From IMG/VR virus record IMGVR_UViG_3300044632_002565, positions 1 through 62,365 of that record: 62,365 nt of DNA; one strand, written 5' to 3'. Position numbers and translations under genes: made by a program. The notes below the pieces were generated by a model that worked only from the letters and a program-made list of their open reading frames with translations, had not been told where the DNA came from and ran no database searches. Origin of the DNA: a virus. Shown here one piece after another: positions 1 to 6,729 of the stretch (position 1 is the stretch's first letter; each line of letters starts with the position of its first letter).

Positions 1-1
1 C

Positions 2-535
2 AACGAAATGATTTTCGTTCCTCAAAAAGGTTCTGACATCAAATTTGCATCTTTCACAGCATCAGGAGTAAGATTACCAAATGGTACTCTTGGAAGTTAC
101 ACATTCACAGAAGCTGAACAACAAGCGGCTTTTGAAGCTTACATCGCTCAAGACAAATACCTCTCTACAAGAAGAGGACAATACGCTGAGAGAAACGCTT
201 CTACAATCCCTGTTCTTCACAGATTTGACCTTTCAGTTCAACAAGATTTCGTAGTGAAAGTAAAAGGTATCAACAACAATTTCCAAATTCGTTTAGATAT
301 CCTCAACTTCGGAAACATGTTGAATAATGATTGGGGTGTTTCTCAAAGAGCAACAAACCCAGCAATCCTTAGCTATTCATCAATCAACACAGCAGGCGAA
401 CCTGTCTATAGATTATCTACACAGAGAAACTACGACGGTTCTACTTCACTTATCAAGGACACTTATCAGTGGAACTCTTCTGTGTTTGACGTATGGCAAG
501 CACAACTTGGTTTGAGATATACATTCGGAAACTAA
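2..535 (+). CDS. TonB-dependent receptor (Oar-like), C-terminal part, cut by window edge
   Basis: The frame is open to the left edge, so only about the last 177 residues are present. They have the character of the end of a large outer-membrane barrel: alternating polar and hydrophobic strands, the segment 'LDILNFGNMLNNDWGV' typical of Oar/carboxypeptidase-regulatory receptors of Bacteroidota, and a last strand ending in aromatic residues ('LGLRYTFGN'). Such receptors import siderophores or glycans with TonB energy. Codon choice looks richer in C-ending codons than in the following genes, which may mean recent acquisition from a host or high expression. A terminator follows at 558. The family call is good; its role on a phage genome is unknown. 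Confidence 0.8.
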   Translation, partial: NEMIFVPQKGSDIKFASFTASGVRLPNGTLGSYTFTEAEQQAAFEAYIAQDKYLSTRRGQYAERNASTIPVLHRFDLSVQQDFVVKVKGINNNFQIRLDILNFGNMLNNDWGVSQRATNPAILSYSSINTAGEPVYRLSTQRNYDGSTSLIKDTYQWNSSVFDVWQAQLGLRYTFGN

Positions 536-557
536 TTTCATTCCTCAGTTTTTATAG

Positions 558-585
558 AACCCTCACCTTATGGTGGGGGTTTTAT
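558..585 (+). terminator. Intrinsic terminator after the receptor gene
   Basis: A 10-bp stem AACCCTCACC / GGTGGGGGTT (one T-G pair) with a TTAT loop is followed by TTTATAT. The terminator at 1577 is nearly the same sequence. Confidence 0.8.
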
Positions 586-592
586 ATTTATA
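585..592 (+). promoter_or_regulatory. TATTTATA late-type promoter motif
   Basis: TATTTATA lies 12 nt before the ATG at 605 and just after a terminator. It is one of more than twenty similarly placed copies (see findings). The motif can occur by chance in such AT-rich DNA. Confidence 0.4.
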
Positions 593-604
593 ATAAAATA
601 TATT

Positions 605-1213
605 ATGAAAAAACTACTATTACTACTTGCGATGTTGGGATTAGGAACAACATCATTCACTCAGAAACTTCATAGAGGGAAAGCACTCACAATTGTTGAG
701 GGAAAATTTGCTTTTTGTGGGGCTTCTTCTGCTAAGGCAACGGGTAAAACTATTACTGTGGAAGGTAAAAAGTTCTTAGAGGGTGTTGCGGTTTGTCCTG
801 TTATGGATGGTCCTTCAGTAGCAAACAAAATCTTGGTTCCGAATCCTTCACTTACACCTGATGGAACAGATAAAACTGTTTGGTCTTATTTTTGGTATTA
901 TGACAGTGTCCCTCAAGCTCCAACTTGGGAAAATTTACCAACGGTAAATAGAACATTCGTAATATCTAAAGGACCTAAAGGTGGAATGAGTAATATGTGG
1001 TGTATGCCTTGTGTTGTATTACCTAATAAGGTTAACGGTGTAACACTTGCAGAATGTTTTGGTCCACTTAATGAATTAGCGTTTCCGATGAGAAGAGCAT
1101 TACGAGCTCATCCAGGTGAAACATCTGTAACTCAGGCACCTGTGGGGTCTTCATATCCTGTAGGAACAATTATTCCTGTAAACGCACTGAGTGAACTAAA
1201 GAAAAAGAAATAA
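605..1213 (+). CDS. Exported protein of unknown function
   Basis: 202 residues. The N-terminus is a classical signal peptide (basic MKK, hydrophobic leucine-rich core, cleavage expected near 'TSFTQ'), so the product should enter the periplasm. The mature part has five cysteines, including a 'WCMPC' CxxC-like pair near residue 139 that could be redox-active or bind metal, and ends in KKKK. No family is recognised. It lies between a terminator and the pspC-like gene and could be co-transcribed with the next two genes (18-nt gap). Confidence is for a real exported protein. Confidence 0.7.
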   Translation: MKKLLLLLAMLGLGTTSFTQKLHRGKALTIVEGKFAFCGASSAKATGKTITVEGKKFLEGVAVCPVMDGPSVANKILVPNPSLTPDGTDKTVWSYFWYYDSVPQAPTWENLPTVNRTFVISKGPKGGMSNMWCMPCVVLPNKVNGVTLAECFGPLNELAFPMRRALRAHPGETSVTQAPVGSSYPVGTIIPVNALSELKKKK

Positions 1214-1231
1214 AACATAAAAAAAGACATT

Positions 1232-1435
1232 ATGAGAAAATTATTTAGAAGTCAGATAGATAAAAAAATTGCAGGAATTTGTGGTGGACTCGGTGAGTAT
1301 ACAAATATAGACTCTACACTTTGGAGATTGATATTTTTAGCTTTAATATTTGCACCAATACCAATTATTTTATTTTATTTATTAGCTTGGTTAGTAATAC
1401 CTAAAGATAACTCACTTATAGGACAAAAAATATGA
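1232..1435 (+). CDS. PspC-domain small membrane protein
   Basis: 67 residues covering a complete PspC domain: 'KKIAGICGGLGEYTNIDSTL' followed by a hydrophobic helix and 'LLAWLVIPKD'. PspC proteins sit in the inner membrane and in bacteria sense envelope stress with PspB. Solo PspC genes are common in Bacteroidota. A phage copy could moderate envelope stress caused by its exported proteins (inference). The stop overlaps the start of the next gene by ATGA, so the two are translationally coupled. Confidence 0.85.
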   Translation: MRKLFRSQIDKKIAGICGGLGEYTNIDSTLWRLIFLALIFAPIPIILFYLLAWLVIPKDNSLIGQKI

Positions 1436-1572
1436 AAGAATTACTAAAAGATATTGAAACACTCGTTATTAAACACAAATGGACAATTCTATGTGTTATA
1501 GTTATTACCTACTTGATAATTGATTGGAAAGATATCAAACAAGGTTTAATAGACGGATGGTCAAATAAATGA
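1432..1572 (+). CDS. Small single-span membrane protein
   Basis: 46 residues starting at the ATG that overlaps the PspC stop (ATGA). It has an amphipathic start (MKELLKDIETLVIKHK), one membrane segment (WTILCVIVITYLIIDW) and a short polar tail. Function unknown. The coupling to PspC and the terminator directly after it support a real gene. Confidence 0.6.
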   Translation: MKELLKDIETLVIKHKWTILCVIVITYLIIDWKDIKQGLIDGWSNK

Positions 1573-1576
1573 ATTT

Positions 1577-1607
1577 AACCCTCACTTCACGGTGGGGGTT
1601 TTTTTTG
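1577..1607 (+). terminator. Intrinsic terminator
   Basis: Stem AACCCTCAC / GTGGGGGTT with a six-base loop, followed by eight T. It closes the 605-1572 gene group. Confidence 0.8.
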
Positions 1608-1621
1608 TAACAAAAAATTAC

Positions 1622-1629
1622 TATCTTTG
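1622..1629 (+). promoter_or_regulatory. Host-type -7 element TATCTTTG
   Basis: TATCTTTG matches the Bacteroidota -7 consensus TAnnTTTG. It ends 7 nt before the ATG at 1637, so the transcript would have a leader of only about 4 nt. A TTG at 1605 is too close (14 nt) for a standard -33 box. Confidence 0.45.
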
Positions 1630-1636
1630 TTACACA

Positions 1637-1987
1637 ATGAACAAATTAGGCTCAATTATTTTTATTCTGACAGTTTATCTTTTTTCTCAAGCGTTTACAT
1701 TCTATCAACTTCAAGGACATCTTTGGAGTAAATGGATTAAAAACAATCCATTTATTATGACCTTACTCGGGGTACCTGTCGGATATTTGGTAATTTTAGC
1801 AAGTAGAGAAATGGTAAGCCTATATAACGGTGAAACTTGGCCTAATCGTATTATAGGATTCAGTATTGGTGTTATTGTATTTAGTTTCATGGCATGGCTT
1901 ATTCTAAAAGAACCGATGACAACAAAAACTTTAATTTGTTTGTCTCTAAGTTTTGTTATACTTTTGATTCAATTGTTTTGGAAGTAA
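1637..1987 (+). CDS. Four-span membrane protein, unknown function
   Basis: 116 residues; the ATG at 1637 is chosen because it follows the -7 element and starts with a hydrophobic helix. Four hydrophobic segments at about residues 4-22, 36-54, 70-90 and 95-115 fill nearly the whole chain, with 'SREMVSLYNGETWPNR' as the main polar loop. The size and topology resemble small drug/metabolite-type transporters, but no catalytic signature is visible and no family is claimed. Confidence 0.65.
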   Translation: MNKLGSIIFILTVYLFSQAFTFYQLQGHLWSKWIKNNPFIMTLLGVPVGYLVILASREMVSLYNGETWPNRIIGFSIGVIVFSFMAWLILKEPMTTKTLICLSLSFVILLIQLFWK

Positions 1988-1993
1988 AAATAT

Positions 1994-2068
1994 GGTCCCG
2001 TAATTCAACGGATAGAATGACAGATTTCTAATCTGTACATAGAGGTTCGATTCCTCTCGGGACTACCA
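1994..2068 (+). tRNA. tRNA-Arg(TCT)
   Basis: Cloverleaf with acceptor GGTCCCG/CGGGACT, anticodon stem ACAGA/TCTGT and loop TTTCTAA giving anticodon TCT. The T-arm has GTTCGATTC. The 3' CCA is encoded (2066-2068), unlike most tRNAs here. Confidence 0.95.
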
Positions 2069-2073
2069 TATCA

Positions 2074-2100
2074 AAGGGGAGATTTATATCTCCCTTTTTG
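2074..2100 (+). terminator. Terminator after tRNA-Arg
   Basis: Stem AAAGGGGAGAT / ATCTCCCTTT with a TTAT loop and a T-run. Confidence 0.75.
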
Positions 2101-2102
2101 TA

Positions 2103-2110
2103 TATTTATA
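2103..2110 (+). promoter_or_regulatory. TATTTATA late-type motif
   Basis: TATTTATA ends 4 nt before the ATG at 2115, directly after a terminator. Confidence 0.45.
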
Positions 2111-2114
2111 CCAT

Positions 2115-3593
2115 ATGAAGTTTGTTGATATTTTATTGAAGGAGGGAAGAAAAGAAGACCTCAAGAAAAAATATTCCCAAAAATTTGATAACGAGGTTAT
2201 TGATTTTGTTTTGGGTGTTTCAGATTTACAAGATTTTAATCACAAATATACAGATTGGGTTTTGAAAGTTTTGGAGCCTGAAACAGATGTTGATATGAAT
2301 GTTGAAATTGCGGTTGAGCTTGTCAAAGATTTTGACAAATATCAAAAACAATTAGAAAAAAAAGACATCAATCAATATCTTAGTTTTGAGGAATTAGAAA
2401 AAGCTTTAGAGCCCTTTAAAGAAAAAGAGAAGGAAAAGGAATTAGAAAACCAAACAGAAAAAATTTACGAAGACGATAATTTTCTTGTTTTAGTACCAAA
2501 AACAATAGAGGCTTCTTGTAAATATGGTTCAGGAACAAAATGGTGTACTACAGTTAAGGATGCAGACCATTTTCGTAGGTACACGAGCGGGAAACAAGGT
2601 TTATATTACATCATCAGAAAAAAAGGAAAAGAATATGAACCAAATTACAAAGTTGCGGTTCATATCAACGAAGCGGGATATGAAAATTGGTGGGACTCCC
2701 GAGACCACCAATTGGGGGGCGATACTGTAACTCTTTTCAAAGAATATTTTCCTGAATTATATTCAAAAATAAAAGAACATAGTGAAGAAAAAACCAAATC
2801 AAACTTTGAAGAATTGAACAAAGTTTTTGAAAAAAAAGGGCATAACTTCAGTGTTTACGGAAACTTTCATGGTGTACATAAAGATATTTTACTCGACATT
2901 TACGGTTATGATTTGATATCCGATATGCCGGGTAAAGCTGTAGGTAAACTAAAAATTTATTTAAATGTCGAAGTCATCGATGAATACGATGTATTCGTAA
3001 GTTACTCTCTAAAAAAAGGTAATCAATGGGGAGCCTCTGTTGGATTCAGCGAAGAGTCTGATGAAGAACCAAAATTTGATTTCAAACTTTGGGAATCTTG
3101 GGGTTATGATGTAATGATGAATTTTAACTACCCTCCTGAAGAATTACGATTGAATTTTGATAAAATTTTGTTAGGAAAAGTTTTCAAAAAAATTTTCGAA
3201 AACGAGGAGTTTGAAAAATTTTTAAAAAATATTACTGGTCCAACATGGAGAGCCAGCAGAATAAATCATGGGTATACTTTTGGTAAAAACAAAGGGCTGA
3301 TAAAAAAGTTGATTGATTATTTAGATTCAGGTTACGATAATGGAACCAAATTAGATTTCCTTGAATATATTGGAAAACTAAAAACTCGAGTTGTAAATGG
3401 GAAAAAAGAATACGCTCACTCTTATTCAGATGTTTATCATCCATCAAAACAATTCAGGGGACATTTCGCATCATTTTTTGCATCGGCAAAACACGCTGGT
3501 ATAATTGATTACGTAAAAGAAGGTTCAAAGTTTATAATTAAGAAAGGGCGTAATTTTGAACCGTTCAAAAAAGGTGAACTCAGAGCTCTTTAG
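2115..3593 (+). CDS. WCT-motif protein 1 with leader and C-terminal helical domain
   Basis: 492 residues. An amphipathic start ('MKFVDILLKEGRKEDLKKK') resembles the leaders of other presumed virion proteins here. Residues about 115-200 hold the shared block 'YEDDNFLVLVP...EASCKYGSGTKWCTT' then 'FRRYTSGKQGLYYIIRK' and a W/D-rich strand. The block recurs in the genes at 33940 and, more divergently, 60140. The last ~120 residues ('FRGHFASFFASAKHAG' and following) look like a winged-helix-type tail. Function is unknown; the fixed K-W-C-T core suggests an enzyme active site or a thiol-containing fold. Late-type motif 4 nt upstream. It overlaps a convergent gene by 14 nt. Confidence 0.75.
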   Translation: MKFVDILLKEGRKEDLKKKYSQKFDNEVIDFVLGVSDLQDFNHKYTDWVLKVLEPETDVDMNVEIAVELVKDFDKYQKQLEKKDINQYLSFEELEKALEPFKEKEKEKELENQTEKIYEDDNFLVLVPKTIEASCKYGSGTKWCTTVKDADHFRRYTSGKQGLYYIIRKKGKEYEPNYKVAVHINEAGYENWWDSRDHQLGGDTVTLFKEYFPELYSKIKEHSEEKTKSNFEELNKVFEKKGHNFSVYGNFHGVHKDILLDIYGYDLISDMPGKAVGKLKIYLNVEVIDEYDVFVSYSLKKGNQWGASVGFSEESDEEPKFDFKLWESWGYDVMMNFNYPPEELRLNFDKILLGKVFKKIFENEEFEKFLKNITGPTWRASRINHGYTFGKNKGLIKKLIDYLDSGYDNGTKLDFLEYIGKLKTRVVNGKKEYAHSYSDVYHPSKQFRGHFASFFASAKHAGIIDYVKEGSKFIIKKGRNFEPFKKGELRAL

Positions 3594-3804
3594 ATAATTT
3601 TCGAAAGTAGATATATAAACCAAAAAATAAGCCCGCAATACAATACAAAACGAAATTCGCTCTCCATAAACTTCCTGTCAGTAATATCAGGGAATATTGC
3701 ACGGCATCGAATCCAAATGGATTGAAGAAAAGTGCTAACATTAGAAACACTTGAGATAGATTGTCTTGGAGTGTGTTTTTCCAAGTGGATATTTTTCTCA
3801 CCAT
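3580..3804 (-). CDS. Small two-span membrane protein
   Basis: 74 residues with two hydrophobic stretches (about 18-42 and 50-68) and a basic tail 'YFRKLSKEL'. Another frame here (3590-3811) lacks this coherent membrane pattern and is rejected. Function unknown. It converges on and overlaps the end of the WCT-motif gene. Confidence 0.55.
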   Translation of the reverse strand: MVRKISTWKNTLQDNLSQVFLMLALFFNPFGFDAVQYSLILLTGSLWRANFVLYCIAGLFFGLYIYFRKLSKEL

Positions 3805-3842
3805 CTCCCATGAATTATTATTTAAAGTTTATGTCCTAAGAC

Positions 3843-3873
3843 TTTGTTTTCTAAAATAAATACTTTAATTTTG
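3843..3873 (+). promoter_or_regulatory. Host-type promoter TTTG-N19-TAATTTTG
   Basis: The -33 TTTG (3843-3846) and -7 TAATTTTG (3866-3873) have exactly 19 nt between them, as in Bacteroidota housekeeping promoters. The ATG at 3879 lies 5 nt after the -7 box, so the mRNA would have almost no leader. Confidence 0.7.
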
Positions 3874-3878
3874 GCACA

Positions 3879-4100
3879 ATGATTGATTTAAAAAAATTAC
3901 TGAAAGAAAAAGGATTAAAGACCAAATTTGAAGGATGTGCTCCCGAAGGTTTTGTTTTGGTTCATGAAAAAACATTAGAAGATTTAAAAGATTTTGATAA
4001 TTGGAAAAATTGGAAAAATAATGAAATATCGATTGATGAACTTAATAAAATTAATTTCGAATCTGTTCAGTTCGAAGAAAAAAGGGAAAAAAACAAATGA
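3879..4100 (+). CDS. Small conserved-looking protein, unknown
   Basis: 73 residues, highly charged, starting with the helix MIDLKKLLKEKGLKTKFEG and ending EEKREKNK. First gene of a string (3879-4867) whose members overlap stop-to-start, so translation is probably coupled. No family recognised. The promoter directly in front supports the start. Confidence 0.6.
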   Translation: MIDLKKLLKEKGLKTKFEGCAPEGFVLVHEKTLEDLKDFDNWKNWKNNEISIDELNKINFESVQFEEKREKNK

Positions 4101-4186
4101 TGAAAATATTTTCAATGGGAGTTCCGATTGGGAGCAATATAATGATAATATCACATTTTGATTATTCACTACAAACTTACTTATGA
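4097..4186 (+). CDS. Tiny coupled ORF (29 aa)
   Basis: The ATG overlaps the previous stop (ATGA) and its TGA overlaps the ATG of the HAD gene (4183). The product would be 29 residues, mostly hydrophobic (MMKIFSMGVPIGSNIMIISH...). Perfect overlaps on both sides suggest it is translated, at least to carry ribosomes to the next gene. Function unknown. Confidence 0.45.
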   Translation: MMKIFSMGVPIGSNIMIISHFDYSLQTYL

Positions 4187-4578
4187 ATAAAATTATAAAA
4201 AACCCTACTTTTTTTGTTGATATAGATGGTACCATAGTAAAGTACCGAAAATTCAGTAAATTATTCGAATCTACCCTTGAACCTATTCAAGATGTAATCG
4301 ACTATCTCAATAGTCAGTTTGATTCAGGTGCAGTAATAATCATCACTACCGCACGGCCCTCAACCTATGAATTATTCACAAAACAGGAATTAGAGAAAAT
4401 TGGTTTGAAATATCATCAATTGGTTATGAATTGTGGAAGAGGTACTCGTGTTATATTTAATGATAAAGACCCTGAAGCTCCTCAAATCGAAAGAGCTATA
4501 GGTATAAATTTTATCAGAGACGGTGGCTTCAATAGTATTGGTGGACCACCAAAAATAGAAAATTATGAGTCAGACTAA
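4183..4578 (+). CDS. HAD-superfamily phosphatase
   Basis: 131 residues with HAD motif I 'FFVDIDGTIVKY' (Asp nucleophile and acid), motif II 'IIITTARPSTYE' and a late acidic motif 'NDKDPEAPQIERAIGI'. This compact, capless type resembles phage and bacterial nucleotide/polynucleotide phosphatases such as the phosphatase half of T4 Pnkp. The substrate is not readable from sequence. Coupled to the genes on both sides. Confidence 0.8.
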   Translation: MNKIIKNPTFFVDIDGTIVKYRKFSKLFESTLEPIQDVIDYLNSQFDSGAVIIITTARPSTYELFTKQELEKIGLKYHQLVMNCGRGTRVIFNDKDPEAPQIERAIGINFIRDGGFNSIGGPPKIENYESD

Positions 4579-4867
4579 AGTATCATTCAAACGACATTTA
4601 GCTAAAACAATAACTTACAGAGTTTTAAGCACAACAATTGGTTTCCTCGGTATGTGGTGGGCTTCTGGAGATATCAAAATAGGTGCTGCTTTCGGAGTGG
4701 TTGAACTTGTTTATAAACCAATTCAGTATTATATTCATGAGAGAATTTGGTATAAATGGGTAAAATTTGGATTGAATACTCCTCCAAAAAAAGAAAAAAA
4801 ATCCCCCACACAACAAACCACTGAGAACAAAGGCAAAAAAGTTCTAAGTTATAAAAAACCTGTTTGA
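4565..4867 (+). CDS. DUF2061 membrane protein
   Basis: 100 residues. 'RHLAKTITYRVLSTTIGFLG', a second hydrophobic segment 'GAAFGVVELVYKPIQYYIHE' and 'RIWYKWVKFG' match the two-span DUF2061 family of small inner-membrane proteins, here extended by a basic, proline- and lysine-rich tail. It overlaps the HAD gene by 14 nt. Role unknown. Confidence 0.8.
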   Translation: MSQTKVSFKRHLAKTITYRVLSTTIGFLGMWWASGDIKIGAAFGVVELVYKPIQYYIHERIWYKWVKFGLNTPPKKEKKSPTQQTTENKGKKVLSYKKPV

Positions 4868-4880
4868 CGGGTTTTTTTTA
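4853..4880 (+). terminator. Intrinsic terminator
   Basis: AAAAACCTG / CGGGTTTTT hairpin with a T-run, overlapping the end of the DUF2061 gene. Confidence 0.7.
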
Positions 4881-4901
4881 TTTTACAAATATTTATGAAT
4901 T

Positions 4902-5543
4902 GTGAATATATTGGAACATAGAATATCAGAAACTTTTGATAAAATTTTATCAAACAAAAGTCTCATAAATGAGATTTTGATTGATGTAGAATCTAATGAA
5001 TCAAAATATCCAAATTTAATTTTTCATAGAAGAACAAAAAAAGACAAGTTACCACAAGCTTTATTGAATGATTTACAAAAAGCTGCCGAGGCAAACAATT
5101 TTAAAATTACAATAGATTGGGCAAAAACAGGACACCGTAGACTAACTGCTAATGGTTCAGTTAGTAGACATTGGAGACAGTTAGCGGTAGACATCGATTA
5201 CATAATTTTACCTGACGGTAAAAAAGTAGTTGTTGCACCCAAAAATAAAGAAACTGTTGAAAAATTTACTAATACTTTACAGAGTATGGGTTATAGTAAA
5301 AATAAAGAGGGTAAAACTAATCCAAAAGCTTTTTTAACTTTCGGTTTCGCAGGTCACGATGACCATGTACACGTTTCAAATAGTACAGGCGAATCTTATG
5401 AAGGTGATGTGAGTCCTGGTTCTTCAGACAGTCCAGAATTTTCAACAGCAAGTGCTAAAACTGATATCTCTACATCCGATGCTGGTTGGACAGGAAATCT
5501 TTTCTACGATTATATAAAAGGGATTGCAAATCCCGTCAAATAG
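4902..5543 (+). CDS. M15-like D-Ala/L-Ala zinc peptidase with leader (GTG start)
   Basis: 213 residues from GTG 4902; the ATG at 4894 runs into a stop. The N-terminal ~60 residues are a charged leader ('MNILEHRISETFDKILSNKS'). The core has the M15 zinc signature: 'SVSRHWRQLAVDIDY' (SxHxxxxAxD) near residue 86 and 'GHDDHVHVS' (HxH) near residue 155, giving a His-Asp-His zinc site. M15 enzymes cut peptidoglycan peptides. The tail is Ser/Thr/Gly-rich. With the leader and a nearby TATTTATG motif, a virion-borne entry peptidase is likely; the lysis enzyme appears to be the separate GH19 gene at 44673. Confidence 0.7.
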   Translation: MNILEHRISETFDKILSNKSLINEILIDVESNESKYPNLIFHRRTKKDKLPQALLNDLQKAAEANNFKITIDWAKTGHRRLTANGSVSRHWRQLAVDIDYIILPDGKKVVVAPKNKETVEKFTNTLQSMGYSKNKEGKTNPKAFLTFGFAGHDDHVHVSNSTGESYEGDVSPGSSDSPEFSTASAKTDISTSDAGWTGNLFYDYIKGIANPVK

Positions 5544-5549
5544 AAATAA

Positions 5550-5577
5550 AAAAACCCACGATTGTGGGTTTTTTTAT
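5550..5577. terminator. Bidirectional terminator
   Basis: AAACCCAC-GATT-GTGGGTTT flanked by A-run and T-run, serving the converging genes at 5543 and 5592. Confidence 0.8.
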
Positions 5578-5591
5578 TGGAAGAAATTTTA

Positions 5592-5777
5592 TTATTTAAC
5601 TTCTTCTACTTTTGGAGCTTCATCAACTTTTGTTGAATCTACAGGAACAACTGTAGAATCCACTTTAATTGAATCTACTACAACAGTTGAAGAATCAGTT
5701 GTTACTTCAGTTGATGCCCCATTTCCACCACATGCAGATAGCACTACAAGTGATACAATTGCAAAAATTTTTTTCAT
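5592..5777 (-). CDS. Small lipoprotein
   Basis: 61 residues. The signal peptide ends in the lipobox LSAC, so the cysteine near residue 16 should be lipidated. The mature part is low-complexity and acidic, with repeated V-D-S-T/K units (VDSIKVDSTVVPVDSTKVD). Small Ser/Thr/Val lipoproteins are common in Bacteroidota genomes. A role in the envelope, for example superinfection exclusion, is inference only. It has its own host-type promoter. Confidence 0.75.
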   Translation of the reverse strand: MKKIFAIVSLVVLSACGGNGASTEVTTDSSTVVVDSIKVDSTVVPVDSTKVDEAPKVEEVK

Positions 5778-5814
5778 TTTTGTTTTTTTTTCGGTTAATG
5801 TTTTATAAAACTAA

Positions 5815-5844
5815 CAAACATAAATATACCAAATTAGAACCAAA
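5815..5844 (-). promoter_or_regulatory. Host-type promoter for the lipoprotein
   Basis: Minus strand TTTG (5844-5841), 18 nt, TATGTTTG (5822-5815). Matches the Bacteroidota TTTG/TAnnTTTG pattern. Confidence 0.6.
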
Positions 5845-5929
5845 GTGTCAAGAAACCAAAAGTATTCAATTCAAACTTAAAAGGTGTGATTGAAATTTGT
5901 TGTGTTACCGTTACACCATATGACAAAAG

Positions 5930-5995
5930 AGACAGACCTTAAAGGACGTATTATTCCTCTCATTATCCTTCGAGATGAGGAGCGTGTGTCTGTCT
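5930..5995 (-). ncRNA. Structured element downstream of tRNA-Met
   Basis: On the minus strand an outer stem AGACAGAC (from 5995) pairs with GTCTGTCT (to 5930) and encloses an inner hairpin CCTCAT...ATGAGAGG. It is followed by CTTTT. It directly follows tRNA-Met and could be its terminator or a small RNA. No known family recognised. Confidence 0.35.
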
Positions 5996-5997
5996 TG

Positions 5998-6071
5998 TGG
6001 ACCCCCACGGGCTTGAACCGTGGACCTACTGATTATGAGTCAGTTGCTCTAACCAACTGAGCTAGGGGTCC
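5998..6071 (-). tRNA. tRNA-Met(CAT) (or Ile2)
   Basis: Acceptor GGACCCC/GGGGTCC, anticodon stem ACTGA/TCAGT, loop CTCATAA, anticodon CAT. It looks like an elongator Met tRNA; the Ile2 (lysidine) type cannot be excluded. CCA is not encoded. Confidence 0.9.
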
Positions 6072-6125
6072 AATTAGGAAAGGAGAAGATGGTCGAGTGG
6101 ACAACTCCTTTTATGATTGGCATTA

Positions 6126-6260
6126 CTATGATGATTCCAACTCCGAATATACTACCTCCATCATCAGGTTATCGTATATTCCTTCCCCAATCAACCTAAA
6201 AAATTCTTCAGCATTCTGGTTCCAGCATCGAGAAATTCCATCTTGCTTAGCCCATCTCAC
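6126..6260 (-). CDS. Possible small ORF between tRNA-Met and the SnoaL-like gene
   Basis: 44 codons from a GTG (6260) on the minus strand, in the same frame as, and just after the stop of, the SnoaL-like gene. The translation has protein-like composition ('RWAKQDGISRCWNQNAEEFF', 'IGEGIYDNLMMEVVYSE'). It could be a small gene or the decayed tail of a longer one. No family recognised. Confidence 0.3.
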   Translation of the reverse strand: MRWAKQDGISRCWNQNAEEFFRLIGEGIYDNLMMEVVYSELESS

Positions 6261-6281
6261 CGCTGTATGGGTACTGAAGTT

Positions 6282-6635
6282 TTAAACACAGGTTACTTTT
6301 TGTTGTTCCATAAAAGATAATTTATCGAAATAACCTCTCTGATATACTATCTTATCATTTTCAATCCAAAAGAAACCACACCCTCTTAACCCTTTTGGGT
6401 CTTTCCATTCTAATATCCCAACATTTCCATCTTCAAAAATATTCTCAACTATACATACCATTTCATGTTTCTCAAAATCTTCCTTAAAAAATTTTTTTAT
6501 ACTTTCCTTACCTTCAATGATACCTAATGCTGTTTGATGATTTATTGCAGAGTAAGAATATAATTCACTTAATCCTTCAAAATCATATTGGTTAAACCTT
6601 TCAACCCAAATTTGTAATACTTCTTTTGGTTTCAT
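6282..6635 (-). CDS. SnoaL/NTF2-like protein
   Basis: 117 residues from the ATG at 6635, chosen because longer starts run into tRNA-Trp. The pattern 'WVERFNQYDFEGLSELYS', 'GKESIKKFF', 'GNVGILEWKDPKGLRGCGFF', 'DKIVYQRGYFDK' is the SnoaL-like branch of the NTF2 cone fold, which includes small isomerases, hydrolases and binding proteins. The ligand is unknown. It sits in the tRNA-mRNA operon, 15 nt after the tRNA-Trp 3' end. Confidence 0.75.
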   Translation of the reverse strand: MKPKEVLQIWVERFNQYDFEGLSELYSYSAINHQTALGIIEGKESIKKFFKEDFEKHEMVCIVENIFEDGNVGILEWKDPKGLRGCGFFWIENDKIVYQRGYFDKLSFMEQQKVTCV

Positions 6636-6650
6636 AATTGTTTCATTTAG

Positions 6651-6723
6651 CACGCCTGAGAGGGCTCGAACCTCTGACAACTAGTTTTGGAGACTAGTAC
6701 TCTACCAACTGAGCTACAGACGT
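6651..6723 (-). tRNA. tRNA-Trp(CCA)
   Basis: Acceptor ACGTCTG/CAGGCGT, anticodon stem CTAGT/ACTAG, loop CTCCAAA, anticodon CCA, discriminator G. CCA end not encoded. Confidence 0.92.
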
Positions 6724-6729
6724 GGGTAA

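Noticed and set aside
1994-2068. tRNA-Arg as a prophage attachment site
   Set aside because: No partial direct repeat of its 3' end and no integrase gene are visible in the window.
3590-3811. Alternative minus-strand frame
   Set aside because: Lacks coherent segments; the overlapping frame 3580-3804 has clear membrane helices.
6095-6107. 13-nt sequence GAGTGGACAACTC, also at 50863-50875
   Set aside because: Tens of identical 13-mer pairs are expected by chance in a window this long.
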